Shown: positions 17,094 through 25,337, counted from the first letter of the stretch. The stretch is DNA of 44,083 bases from Clostridia bacterium (GCA_017450025.1 JAFSYJ010000021.1:1-44083); one strand, 5' to 3'. The notes: generated from the sequence alone by a model not told the origin. Numbers and translations are program-made.

Positions 17094-18461
17094 GTGTTTG
17101 GTTTGGATAAAAATTTAGAAATGGCGCATAAAATAGCCGAAGCCGTTTCTGAAAAATCAGGCGAGGCGTATTTTGTCGGCGGATATGTGCGCGATTTGCT
17201 CAGAGGCGAACAGAATAAAGATATAGATATAGAGATACACGGCGTCACACCAAAGGAGCTTGAGAGTATTCTCGATTCACTCGGACAGCGCATAAACATA
17301 GGAGAGAGCTTTGGCATTTATGCGCTTAAAGGCTACTCCATAGATATAGCTATGCCGCGCCAAGAAAAGCTAATAGGAAAGGGCCACAGGGATTTTGATA
17401 TATGCGCAGACCCTTTTATTGGTGCAAAAAAGGCCGCAATGCGCCGTGATTTTACGGTAAACGCCATGATGCAGAATATACTAACGGGCGAGGTATTAGA
17501 CTTTTTCGACGGCGGTGACGATTTAAAAAATAAGGTCATACGCCATGTAAATAACGAAGCATTTTGCGAGGATTCCCTTCGCGTGTTGCGCGCGGCGCAG
17601 TTTGCCGCGCGTTTTGAATTTGAGATAGCAGACGAAACCGTTGAACTTTGCAAAACGATAGACCTTTCCGCTCTTTCAAAGGAGCGCGTTGCAGAGGAGC
17701 TTTATAAAGCGCTTTTAAAAGCCGAAAAGCCGTCTTTGTTTTTTACAAGCCTTCAAAAAATGAACGCACTTTCTCCGTGGTTTGACGAGGTTTTCGCGCT
17801 CATCGGGGTAGAGCAGAATAAACGCTACCACGCAGAGGGCGATGTTTGGAATCATACAATGATGACGCTTGACGCGGCGGCGTCGCTCCGCAGTAATGTA
17901 AAAAATCCGCGTGGTTTTATGCTTTCGGCGCTGACGCACGACTTTGGCAAGGCACTATGTACCGAAGTCGTAAACGGACAGATTAAGTCCCACGGACACG
18001 AAATAATAGGTCTGCCTTTAGTCGATAAATTTTTGCACAGAATAACAAATGAACGCGCACTGATACAGTATGTAATGAATATGACGGAGCTTCATATGGA
18101 GCCTAATAAGCTTGTGGCGGATAATTCGTCTGTTAAGGCGACAAACAGGCTCTTTGATAAATCCCGCGAGCCGCTTGATTTGATTTATCTCGCCACAGCA
18201 GACAGTATGGGGCAAATCACGGAAGTCAAATCCCCCTCAAGACTTGACTCTTTGCTTGACAGGCTTCAAATATTTGAACAGACGATGCAGCTTCCGTATG
18301 TAACGGGCAAAGACCTGATAGACGCAGGGCTTGCGCCCGATAAGGATTTTTCGGAGATTCTCGGCTACGCGCATAAGCTGCGCCTTGCAGGGGTGGAAAA
18401 GGAAAGCGCACTCAAGCAAACATTGGCGTACGCAAGTAAACAGGGAGGAGATAAAAAATGA
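17094..18461 (+). CDS. cca: CCA tRNA nucleotidyltransferase with HD domain
   Basis: Adds or repairs the 3' CCA of tRNAs without a template. The N-terminal nucleotidyltransferase domain has VGGYVRDLLRG followed by the metal-binding DIDIEIHG, then RRDFTVNAMMQN and the RNA-binding head (DSLRVLRAAQFAARF). The C-terminal half is an HD domain with H-N-H (WNHTMMTLDAAASL), THDFGKAL and KSHGHEIIG, giving a likely phosphatase/2',3'-cyclic phosphodiesterase activity. About 455 residues. The start is uncertain: GTG at 17094 abuts GGGG; a TTG at 17103 or ATG at 17121 would have better spacing. CCA addition versus poly(A) polymerase cannot be told apart reliably by motif, but some tRNA genes may lack encoded CCA. 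It overlaps the next gene by four bases. Confidence 0.88.
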   Translation: MFGLDKNLEMAHKIAEAVSEKSGEAYFVGGYVRDLLRGEQNKDIDIEIHGVTPKELESILDSLGQRINIGESFGIYALKGYSIDIAMPRQEKLIGKGHRDFDICADPFIGAKKAAMRRDFTVNAMMQNILTGEVLDFFDGGDDLKNKVIRHVNNEAFCEDSLRVLRAAQFAARFEFEIADETVELCKTIDLSALSKERVAEELYKALLKAEKPSLFFTSLQKMNALSPWFDEVFALIGVEQNKRYHAEGDVWNHTMMTLDAAASLRSNVKNPRGFMLSALTHDFGKALCTEVVNGQIKSHGHEIIGLPLVDKFLHRITNERALIQYVMNMTELHMEPNKLVADNSSVKATNRLFDKSREPLDLIYLATADSMGQITEVKSPSRLDSLLDRLQIFEQTMQLPYVTGKDLIDAGLAPDKDFSEILGYAHKLRLAGVEKESALKQTLAYASKQGGDKK

Positions 18462-19174
18462 GTGCTTCGGAATTAAAAAAAATAATTGATAAATCAGATA
18501 ATATCGTTTTTTTCGGGGGAGCGGGAGTTTCGACCGAGAGCGGTATTCCCGATTTCAGAAGTCGGGACGGACTGTATAACCAAAAATATAAATTTCCGCC
18601 CGAGGAGATTTTGAGCCATACTTTTTTTATGAATAGAACAGAAGATTTTTATGAATTTTATAAGGATAAAATGAACTGCCTTGAGTATGAGCCAAATATA
18701 ACGCATAAGGCTCTGGCAACGCTTGAAAGGCAAGGCAAGCTCAAAGCCGTTGTCACGCAAAATATTGACGGACTGCACCAAAAGGCAGGCTCAAAAAATG
18801 TTTTTGAACTGCACGGCAGCGTGCTGCGTAACTATTGTATGAAATGCGGTAAATTTTACGGCGCGGAATATGTTTTTGAAAGCGATGATACTGTTCCGAA
18901 GTGCGAATGTGGAGGAATTATCAAGCCTGATGTCGTCTTGTATGAAGAAAGCCTTGATTCAGATGTCCTTGACGGAGCAATCAGCGCAATCGCCTCTGCC
19001 GATTGCCTCGTAGTAGCAGGGACATCTCTCACGGTCTATCCCGCGAGCGGTTTGATAAATTATTACAAAGGGAGTGAATTGATTTTAATTAACAGAGATA
19101 TAACTCCGTATGATAATAAAGCGAATGTTGTAATACACGATTCGCTCGGCAATGTGTTTAATTATGTTTTTTAA
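18458..19174 (+). CDS. cobB: Sir2-family NAD-dependent protein deacylase
   Basis: Removes acetyl (or longer acyl) groups from lysines using NAD+, yielding nicotinamide and O-acyl-ADP-ribose. The 238-residue protein has GAGVSTESGIPDFRS at 21-35, TQNIDGLH at 100-107, the catalytic His in ELHGS (H119), four zinc cysteines C127/C130/C149/C151, and GTSLTVYPA. Unusually, the second zinc pair is C-x-C rather than the standard C-x2-C. The ATG overlaps the cca stop (ATGA) and has GGAGGAG upstream, so the two are translationally coupled. Which acyl group it prefers is not evident. Confidence 0.93.
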   Translation: MSASELKKIIDKSDNIVFFGGAGVSTESGIPDFRSRDGLYNQKYKFPPEEILSHTFFMNRTEDFYEFYKDKMNCLEYEPNITHKALATLERQGKLKAVVTQNIDGLHQKAGSKNVFELHGSVLRNYCMKCGKFYGAEYVFESDDTVPKCECGGIIKPDVVLYEESLDSDVLDGAISAIASADCLVVAGTSLTVYPASGLINYYKGSELILINRDITPYDNKANVVIHDSLGNVFNYVF

Positions 19175-19229
19175 GCACATTATAAAATGCAAATAAACCG
19201 CTACGATAATATGACTGAGAGAGAAATTT

Positions 19230-19928
19230 ATGAATATAAAAAGTAAAATACTGAATTTAATTTTTCCTTCCAAATGCATTGTTTGCGGCGAAATTATTGA
19301 AAACGATCAAATTGCGATATGTAAAGAATGTATAAAAAAGATTGAATTTAACAAAAGAAAGTGCCGCATATGCGGTAAGCCGCTTGATACGGTTTACGGA
19401 GAAATGATATGTTTTCGCTGCAAAAGAGTAAGACGACCCTTTGCGATGGCATTTGTGCCGTTTATTTATAAAGGCAATGTGAGAACGGCAATCAAAAGGT
19501 ATAAATTTTATCACAAAATATCGTTTTACAAAACTTTTGCATATTTTATCTTTGAAGAAATACAAAAGAGCGGTTATGTTCCCGACATAGTTACATATGT
19601 GCCGGTGCATTTTACAAGACTGGGAGAGAGGGGCTTTAACCAATCAAAGCTTGTGGCAAGGGAGCTTGCATCTTTGCTTGGAGCAAGGCTTGTGCCAACG
19701 CTTAAAAAAGTAAAGCGTACCAAACCGCTTTACGGAATGGCGGCACGCGAGCGCGAAAATACTGTAAGAGGCTCATTTGCCTGCAAAAAAGAAATCGGTG
19801 ACTGCCGCAGGATTTTAATTGTAGATGATATTATAACGACGGGGGCTACGCTTTCGGAATGTACAAAAATACTTAAAAATCTGACAAATGCTGAAATTTC
19901 TATTGCTGTTATCGCAGCGGCAGAATAG
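19230..19928 (+). CDS. comFC: ComF family phosphoribosyltransferase-like protein
   Basis: Homologue of ComFC, needed in Bacillus and other bacteria for uptake or processing of transforming DNA. The 232-residue protein has an N-terminal zinc-finger region with four CxxC pairs (C16/C19, C31/C34, C45/C48, C61/C64). A phosphoribosyltransferase fold follows, with YVPVHFTRLGERGFNQS and the PRPP motif ILIVDDIITTGAT. No comFA helicase lies beside it. The ribosome binding site is weak (GAGAG). It is the last gene of the smc run, before a strong terminator. Confidence 0.9.
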   Translation: MNIKSKILNLIFPSKCIVCGEIIENDQIAICKECIKKIEFNKRKCRICGKPLDTVYGEMICFRCKRVRRPFAMAFVPFIYKGNVRTAIKRYKFYHKISFYKTFAYFIFEEIQKSGYVPDIVTYVPVHFTRLGERGFNQSKLVARELASLLGARLVPTLKKVKRTKPLYGMAARERENTVRGSFACKKEIGDCRRILIVDDIITTGATLSECTKILKNLTNAEISIAVIAAAE

Positions 19929-19945
19929 AATGTATTTGCAGGATT

Positions 19946-19971
19946 AAAGCCGGTACTGATCCGGCTTTTTT
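19946..19971 (+). terminator. Intrinsic terminator after comFC
   Basis: AAAGCCGG and CCGGCTTT form an 8-bp stem with a 7-base loop and run into TTT. Confidence 0.85.
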
Positions 19972-19987
19972 GGAACATAAGAAATTA

Positions 19988-20015
19988 CAAAAAAGCGGGG
20001 CAAAATGCTCCGCTT
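19988..20015 (-). terminator. Intrinsic terminator of the glycosyltransferase transcript
   Basis: Read on the minus strand, AAGCGGAGC and GCCCCGCTT pair over 9 bp with one G-U and a 5-base loop, then a run of T. It is a separate hairpin from the plus-strand terminator 20 bases away. Confidence 0.85.
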
Positions 20016-20021
20016 AAATTT

Positions 20022-21278
20022 TTAGTTTACTTCTTTTATGCTTATCTTTCTGGTATGTTGTGTATGGAACCATTCCTTTTTATTTTTGTTGATAATTCCG
20101 ATAACGGTAATCGGCACCCATGTAAGGGAATAGAAGAAATATGTCATATACAGCCATATCAGCTTAAAGTTAAGCTTACGCTTTTCAAGCCATATAACAA
20201 GCGGCGTGTAAAGGAACTGTACAGTTACAAACAGATACCACAGAATAGGTGACGGGAAAATATAGCTTATCTGGAAAAATCCAATATCACCGGTAGGATA
20301 AGCCGTTTGTATCCAGCACATCATTGTAATAAGTCCCATCATAAGAATTCTGACCGGCTGGAGGAGATATACAGCGCAGTCAACGGGCGACCACTTCTTT
20401 TCGACTATTGCCTTACGCAGAAGCGGTCCTACAAATCTCGAAGCAACATCTGAATGACCTTGCATCCAGCGCACTCTCTGCTTCCACGACTGGCTGAAGG
20501 TAAGTGGCTTTTCGTCGTAAACGACTGCGTTCTTTGCATATGAAACCTTATAGTCGTTCAAGACGAGTTTCATTGTGAATTCCATATCCTCCGTCAGGCA
20601 AGTTGCCTGCCAGCCTATTTTGCGGAGAACATCTGTTAGAATTGCAAAGCCTGTTCCGCACAACTGACATGAAAGATTAAGGTTATATCTTGAATACTGG
20701 AACAGCTTGTTTACTGCCCAAAACGAAATCGTATATGCCGAAGTTATCCAAGAGTCAAACGGGTTTTTGCTGTCTATGTAGCCCTGAACTACCTCAAAAC
20801 CCTGCTGATGCTTTTTATTCATTTCTTTAAGGAAGTTCTTGTCAACGATGTTATCCGCGTCAAAAATGGCGATGGAATCGTATTTTTTGTCCATCTCATA
20901 TAATTTTGCAAACATCCATTCAAGCGCAAAACCTTTTCCGCGCTCTGTTTTGTTTTCGCGTTCATATACAAGCGCGCCTGCGTTGCGGGCAAGCTCGGCT
21001 GTGTTGTCTGTGCAGTTATCAGCTATAACAAAAACATCATAAGCCTCGCGCGGATAGTCAAGGGAGAGAAGACTCTCTACCATATTCTCAATAACTGCCG
21101 CCTCATTATGCGCGGCTACAACAAGCGCAAATGAATATGTTTTGTCCGTCAAAAGCGGCTTTTCTTTTTTGTTAAACCATGCAAAAAGCGAGATTGTAAA
21201 ATAGTACGCGCCAAAAGCGAAAAATACAATCTGCAAAATAACACTGATAATAAACATCACGGGATGCTCCATTTTCAT
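20022..21278 (-). CDS. Membrane family 2 glycosyltransferase (processive type)
   Basis: Likely extends or exports an unknown polysaccharide. Of 418 residues, an N-terminal membrane helix is followed by a GT-A domain: VVAAHNEAAVI at ~53-63, ADNCTDNT at ~86-93, the metal-binding DAD at 140-142, TED (CLTEDMEF) near 235, and QRVRW near 270. The order D, DxD, TED, QxxRW is that of processive synthases such as cellulose, chitin and hyaluronan synthase. Three or so membrane helices close the protein. No PilZ domain and no partner subunits are adjacent, so the sugar is unknown. AAAGG lies just before the ATG; a second ATG six bases on is equally possible. It has its own promoter. Confidence 0.9.
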   Translation of the reverse strand: MKMEHPVMFIISVILQIVFFAFGAYYFTISLFAWFNKKEKPLLTDKTYSFALVVAAHNEAAVIENMVESLLSLDYPREAYDVFVIADNCTDNTAELARNAGALVYERENKTERGKGFALEWMFAKLYEMDKKYDSIAIFDADNIVDKNFLKEMNKKHQQGFEVVQGYIDSKNPFDSWITSAYTISFWAVNKLFQYSRYNLNLSCQLCGTGFAILTDVLRKIGWQATCLTEDMEFTMKLVLNDYKVSYAKNAVVYDEKPLTFSQSWKQRVRWMQGHSDVASRFVGPLLRKAIVEKKWSPVDCAVYLLQPVRILMMGLITMMCWIQTAYPTGDIGFFQISYIFPSPILWYLFVTVQFLYTPLVIWLEKRKLNFKLIWLYMTYFFYSLTWVPITVIGIINKNKKEWFHTQHTRKISIKEVN

Positions 21279-21315
21279 CAGCCTTTCTTAACTAATTGAT
21301 TTATTCAACTTCGAT

Positions 21316-21344
21316 ATTTTACACCAATTTTTTGTAAAAATCAA
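21316..21344 (-). promoter_or_regulatory. Promoter of the glycosyltransferase gene
   Basis: On the minus strand, TTGATT at 21344-21339, 17 bases, TAAAAT at 21321-21316, within the gap after the acyl-CoA synthetase gene. Confidence 0.6.
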
Positions 21345-21361
21345 TATTTTTTTAAAAATTT

Positions 21362-23098
21362 TTAAGTCATTACGGCAGGGGCTTCGCCTTCAACTTCGGA
21401 TGTGTATTTTTCAAGCTCTTCCTGCTCAAGAACTTTATATGCGATTTTTCCTACAAGCGTCTTGGGGAGCTGTTCGCGGGCTTCAATATCATACGGCATA
21501 GCGTATCTTGCAATATTTTTGCGGCAATGTGCAAAAAGCTCCTTTTTTAACTCGGGCGTGAACTCATAACCCTCCTTAAGAACTATAAACGCTTTTACCT
21601 TTTGCATTTTGTAAGGGTCGGGAACACCTATAACACAGCTTGCCGAAACAGCAGGGTGGGAATTTATTATACTTTCAAGCTGTGAAGGATAAACATTATA
21701 TCCGCTTGTTATAATCATTCTTTTAATGCGCTGCTTAAAGTATATAAATCCGTCAGAATCCATAACGCCCAGGTCGCCCGTGTGTAAATATGTCTTGCCG
21801 TCTGAATGAACACGCAGCGTGTCGGCGGTTTCGTCAGGGCGTTTGACATATCCGAGCATAACCGTAGGACCGGAGATACAGATTTCGCCCTCCGCACCGT
21901 AGGGGAGTTCCTCGCTTGTTTCAATGTCGCAAATCTTATAAACGGTATCGGGGAACGGAACGCCTATCGAGCCTTCACGCGCCTCGGATACGGGGGTAAG
22001 ACAGCTTGCCGCAACACATTCGGTTGCTCCGTAGCCTTCGCGTACAGGTACTGGTGAGCCGTGGCTGAAAAGAAAATCGTCAAAGCGTCTCTTTAAATCA
22101 ACCGAGAGGCTGTCTCCGCCCGAAAATACACCGCGCAGGCAGGAGAGGTCAATGTTGTCTATATCGGGGTTTCTTAATATGGCTTCAAAAAGCGTCGGGA
22201 CGCCTGCAATAAAATTGGGCTTTTTCTTTTTTATAAGCTTTGCATAGCTTTCGGCGTTAAAGCGAGGTACAAGAATACTCGCACAGCCGTATATAAGCAT
22301 AGTGTGTATGCAAACGCCGAGCCCGAAGCCGTGGAAAATAGGCAGGACCGCAAGCATAGCGTCGCCGGGCTTTACGCAGTCGCCCATTTCTTTTGTCTGT
22401 ATAGCAAGCGCGTTAAAGTTCAAATTTGAAAGAAAAATACCCTTTGTCGTGCCTGTTGTTCCACCGCTGTATAGAATAGCGGCAGGGTCGGAGCCTTTCT
22501 TTTTTACAATATATTCTCCGTTATATTCATATCCCTTTTTCAGAAAATCATTCCATTTAATTATTTCAGGTCTTTCGGGAACAGGTGGGATTTTTCTGCC
22601 TTCTGTAAGCGCGTAGCCTATCTTCATTAAAGCAGGCAGTTCATCAGAAACTGATGTTATAATAAGATTTTTAACAGATACCTTATCGCATACCTTTGCA
22701 ATTTTGGGATAAAACTGGTCAAGCGTTAACAGGGTAGAGCTTTCTGCGGTTTTTATGTAAAACTCAATTTCGCCCTCGCTTGACAGCGGGTGAATAATAC
22801 TCGCCGTTGCACCGCAGAGATTTGCCGCGTAAAACATGATTACAGCCTGCGGAGTGTTTGGCATACATATTGTAATGCTTTCGCCCTCCTTAACGCCTAT
22901 AGCGCAAAGAGCCTTTGCTGCAGTATGTACCGACTCCGTAAGTTCTGTATAACTTGTCTTTTTGCCCATAAAATCAAGCGCGGTATAATCAGGATACTTG
23001 CTTGCGGTAGCTTCTACCAAGTCGTACATCGTGCAATCGGGATAGTCTATTGTTTTAGGTGTATTGCCGTAGTATTTAAACCACGGGAAATTAGTCAT
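21362..23098 (-). CDS. Long-chain-type acyl-CoA synthetase (AMP-forming ligase)
   Basis: Activates a carboxylic acid, probably a fatty acid, to acyl-AMP and then acyl-CoA. The 578-residue protein has the P-loop YSGGTTGTTKGIFLS at ~215, GYGATECVAA at ~345, the adenylate-binding YLHTGDLG, the hinge FKQRIKRMIITSGYNVYPSQ, and the catalytic Lys in PKTLVGKI near the end. It begins eight bases inside the end of the upstream E2-like acyltransferase gene, so the two are translationally coupled and probably act on the same acyl substrate. Chain length cannot be told from sequence by eye. Confidence 0.92.
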   Translation of the reverse strand: MTNFPWFKYYGNTPKTIDYPDCTMYDLVEATASKYPDYTALDFMGKKTSYTELTESVHTAAKALCAIGVKEGESITICMPNTPQAVIMFYAANLCGATASIIHPLSSEGEIEFYIKTAESSTLLTLDQFYPKIAKVCDKVSVKNLIITSVSDELPALMKIGYALTEGRKIPPVPERPEIIKWNDFLKKGYEYNGEYIVKKKGSDPAAILYSGGTTGTTKGIFLSNLNFNALAIQTKEMGDCVKPGDAMLAVLPIFHGFGLGVCIHTMLIYGCASILVPRFNAESYAKLIKKKKPNFIAGVPTLFEAILRNPDIDNIDLSCLRGVFSGGDSLSVDLKRRFDDFLFSHGSPVPVREGYGATECVAASCLTPVSEAREGSIGVPFPDTVYKICDIETSEELPYGAEGEICISGPTVMLGYVKRPDETADTLRVHSDGKTYLHTGDLGVMDSDGFIYFKQRIKRMIITSGYNVYPSQLESIINSHPAVSASCVIGVPDPYKMQKVKAFIVLKEGYEFTPELKKELFAHCRKNIARYAMPYDIEAREQLPKTLVGKIAYKVLEQEELEKYTSEVEGEAPAVMT

Positions 23099-23972
23099 AA
23101 TTTACCTCCTCATTTGCAGGACGATCCAAAAGTTCAGGATTTTCCAACAAATGCTTTAAGAGCTTTACTGTCTTTGAATAATAATACCCGTCGGCAATTC
23201 GTTCATCAAGAGTTATACCGAGGTCAAGGACTTCACGCATACCTGTAAAGCCGTTGTCATCAAACTGCGGCGCTTTGTACTTTTCACCTATTACCAAAAA
23301 TATGGAGTTTGTGCCGCGGTTTGCAAGGTGATGATAGCCTGCGTGAAGCTTTATGCTGCCCAGATTTGTTATAAATACAGAAGTCTGGTGAGGGTCTTCT
23401 TTAGCGAGCCAATCGGGGAGCATACCGTGGTAATCAAGCCAATTTAATATCCGTACAACAAACCTGAGAATCGGGCGTGGTATTTTTGTAAGCATACCCA
23501 TCATATTTGTAGTATGGTCTGCGCCGTCATTGTTGGAACGCTCGCGGCTGACCTTTTCACAAATTGCGTTGTGTATCGTATCTATGGTTGAATCGGGAGG
23601 GCACTTAAGAAATATCAAAAGCTCGCCGCCGTCATCGGCAAAGATACGCTTTGCAACAAAGGACATTATAAAGTCCTTGCGCTGATACAGCCTGTGACCG
23701 CAGATAAAGCGGTTCATATGCGGTCTTAATGTAACTGTTTTAGCAATCGCTGCGGCTATAACATGGAATATTGTGTATTTATATGCAGGGTTGCCCTCGT
23801 TTTTCTTTTCAAGAAATTTATTTATGTTGGTAATGTCGATAGTTTCACTAATAAATGCTTCGTTATCCGCCCTGTTCGGCAATATAAAAGGCGTGAAAGC
23901 GTGCATCGGGTCTGCGTCACGGACAAAGTAGGCATCACGCCTGTCTCCGCGCCGCTTTTTCTGTTGTTCCAT
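23091..23972 (-). CDS. E2-like acyltransferase (CAT fold) lacking the lipoyl domain and the usual catalytic His
   Basis: Resembles the catalytic domain of 2-oxoacid dehydrogenase E2 and chloramphenicol acetyltransferase. I place the start at 23972, where AAGGGTGA precedes the ATG; the frame is open to 24026. Of 293 residues, there is FHVIAAAIAKTVTLRPHMNRF, the strand SVFITNLGSIKL (compare TISNLG in E2) and GTNSIFLVIGEKY. The C terminus reads GITLDERIADGYYYSKTVK. In E2 this is DHRxxDG with a catalytic His; here that His is Glu. No lipoyl or subunit-binding domain, and no E1 or E3 gene nearby, so it is not a normal E2. Coupling to an acyl-CoA synthetase points to acyl transfer or a scaffold role. 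Substrate unknown. Confidence 0.75.
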   Translation of the reverse strand: MEQQKKRRGDRRDAYFVRDADPMHAFTPFILPNRADNEAFISETIDITNINKFLEKKNEGNPAYKYTIFHVIAAAIAKTVTLRPHMNRFICGHRLYQRKDFIMSFVAKRIFADDGGELLIFLKCPPDSTIDTIHNAICEKVSRERSNNDGADHTTNMMGMLTKIPRPILRFVVRILNWLDYHGMLPDWLAKEDPHQTSVFITNLGSIKLHAGYHHLANRGTNSIFLVIGEKYKAPQFDDNGFTGMREVLDLGITLDERIADGYYYSKTVKLLKHLLENPELLDRPANEEVNYD

Positions 23973-24007
23973 AAAACTCACCCTTCTTACATTATTATTC
24001 ATACTAT

Positions 24008-24036
24008 ACTTTATACTATTGTTCACAATTTGTCAA
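24008..24036 (-). promoter_or_regulatory. Promoter with embedded palindrome for the acyltransferase-ligase pair
   Basis: On the minus strand, TTGACA at 24036-24031, 17 bases, TAAAGT at 24013-24008. The spacer holds the palindrome ATTGT-TC-ACAAT (24018-24029), a position typical of a repressor operator. Confidence 0.65.
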
Positions 24037-24070
24037 TATTTTGGGGCAAAAAAATTTTTTTCAAAAATAG

Positions 24071-24099
24071 TTGACAAACGCAAATCAGTGTAGTATAAT
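24071..24099 (+). promoter_or_regulatory. Promoter of infC-rpmI-rplT
   Basis: Perfect consensus: TTGACA at 24071-24076, 17-base spacer, TATAAT at 24094-24099. Transcription should begin near 24106, giving a leader of about 130 bases. Confidence 0.85.
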
Positions 24100-24105
24100 A
24101 TCTAA

Positions 24106-24234
24106 GTAATAAGCAGAGCAGCGCTCTCACCGTACGGCAAACGGGCTTGTACGGTAAATATTCTTTTTTAAGGATTTTGTGCGCTGCTTTTGGGCGCATT
24201 TTTTGTTGCCCGTAAAACTTCGGAGGTGTTTTAA
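24106..24234 (+). promoter_or_regulatory. Structured leader RNA of infC operon (candidate L20-type attenuator)
   Basis: The stretch codes for nothing but is rich in pairing segments. A helix ACCGTAC (24129-24135) with GTACGGT (24149-24155) is followed by a terminator hairpin (24179-24204). AGCAGCGC (24117-24124) can pair instead with GCGCTGCT (24181-24188), overlapping the left terminator arm, which would act as antiterminator. ACGGGC in the first loop (24141-24146) can also pair with GCCCGT (24208-24213) ahead of the ribosome binding site. In Bacillus the same operon is controlled by L20 binding to such a leader; that L20 is the ligand here is inference. Confidence 0.65.
24179..24204 (+). 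terminator. Attenuator terminator in the infC leader
   Basis: GTGCGC and GCGCAT (one G-U) with a 9-base loop, followed directly by a run of six T (24199-24204), all upstream of infC. Confidence 0.7.
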
Positions 24235-24741
24235 ATAGGTAAAGAAATGTTAATCAATGAGGAAATTCGCGATAAAGAAGTTCGCCTTATTGACAGTGAC
24301 GGGTCGCAGCTCGGTATTATGAGTGCTAAAGAAGCACTTGACAAGGCATATGAGAAGAATCTCGACCTTGTTAAAATTGCACCTCAGGCAACTCCGCCGG
24401 TTTGTAAAATCATGGATTACGGCAAGTACAAATTTGAAGCGGGTAAGCGTGAGAAGGAAGCAAAAAAGAATCAAAAGGTTGCCGTTGTCAAAGAAGTGAG
24501 ATTATCACCTTCGATTGACGAACACGACTTTAATACCAAGCTGAATCACGCTGTTAAATTCCTTAAAAACGGAGATAAGGTAAAGGTTACTGTCCGTTTT
24601 CGCGGCAGAGAGCTTCATCACGCGTCTCTCGGAGAGGACATACTTAACAAATTCGCCGAACAAATTAAAGAAACAGGCAATATAGACAAGATGCCAAAGC
24701 TGGAAGGTCGTTTTATGACTATGTTTATTTCGCCTAAATAA
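24235..24741 (+). CDS. infC: Translation initiation factor IF-3, apparent ATA start
   Basis: Binds the 30S subunit, prevents early 50S joining and checks start-codon choice. I place the start at ATA 24235: GGAGGTG (24222-24228) lies six bases ahead, a TAA stop sits immediately before it in frame, and the resulting N terminus GKEMLINEEIR aligns with the family's SKDQLVNEEIR. The first ATG (24247) is 18 bases from the ribosome binding site. Rare starts (ATT, ATC, ATA) are known for infC and underlie IF-3 autoregulation. The 168-residue product has the N-terminal domain (EVRLIDSDGSQLGIM), a Lys-rich linker, and the C-terminal domain (KEVRLSPSIDEHDFNTK, VKVTVRFRGRE). First gene of the infC-rpmI-rplT operon. 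Confidence 0.95.
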   Translation: MGKEMLINEEIRDKEVRLIDSDGSQLGIMSAKEALDKAYEKNLDLVKIAPQATPPVCKIMDYGKYKFEAGKREKEAKKNQKVAVVKEVRLSPSIDEHDFNTKLNHAVKFLKNGDKVKVTVRFRGRELHHASLGEDILNKFAEQIKETGNIDKMPKLEGRFMTMFISPK

Positions 24742-24765
24742 TAATATAAAAAGGAGAGAAGAATT

Positions 24766-24963
24766 ATGCCAAAACTTAAAACTCACAGAGGCGCGGCAAA
24801 GCGTTTCAATATTACCAAGAACGGCAAAATTAAAAGAGGTAAGGCTTACAAGAGCCATATTCTTACTAAGAAATCCACAAAGAGGAAGAGAAACCTGCGT
24901 AAGATTTCGTACGCTTCTATTCCGAACGCTAAAACAATCAAGAAACTTATACCGTATAAATAA
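24766..24963 (+). CDS. rpmI: 50S ribosomal protein L35 (bL35)
   Basis: Component of the large ribosomal subunit. It has 65 very basic residues, with the typical start [14 protein letters not shown] and the body [32 protein letters not shown] precedes the ATG. It lies in the invariant infC-rpmI-rplT order, 24 bases after infC. Confidence 0.97.
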   Translation: MPKLKTHRGAAKRFNITKNGKIKRGKAYKSHILTKKSTKRKRNLRKISYASIPNAKTIKKLIPYK

Positions 24964-24975
24964 GGAGGGGTATTT

Positions 24976-25329
24976 ATGGCTCGCGTAAAAGGCGCAATGA
25001 TGACAAAGAAAAGACGCAATAAAATTTTAAAGCTTGCAAAGGGCTATCGCGGCGCAAGCTCAAGATCTTTCCGTATAGCTAATCAGGCTGTTATGAAGGC
25101 TCTTGTATATGCATATGTAGGAAGAAAACAGAGAAAAAGAGATTTCCGCAGACTCTGGATAACCAGAATCAGCGCAGGTGCTAAACAGAATGGTATGAAC
25201 TATTCAACACTTATGAACGGTCTTAAGAAAGCCGGCATCGAAATAAACAGAAAAATGCTTTCTGAAATCGCTATAAGCGACCCTGCCGCTTTCACGGCTC
25301 TTACCGAAAAGGCAAAGGCTGCTCTGTAA
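24976..25329 (+). CDS. rplT: 50S ribosomal protein L20 (bL20)
   Basis: Large-subunit assembly protein, and in Bacillus the autogenous repressor of this operon. It has 117 residues with [42 protein letters not shown] and [28 protein letters not shown] is the ribosome binding site. It is the likely ligand of the leader described upstream, an inference from the Bacillus system. A strong terminator follows. Confidence 0.97.
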   Translation: MARVKGAMMTKKRRNKILKLAKGYRGASSRSFRIANQAVMKALVYAYVGRKQRKRDFRRLWITRISAGAKQNGMNYSTLMNGLKKAGIEINRKMLSEIAISDPAAFTALTEKAKAAL

Positions 25330-25337
25330 TATGACTT

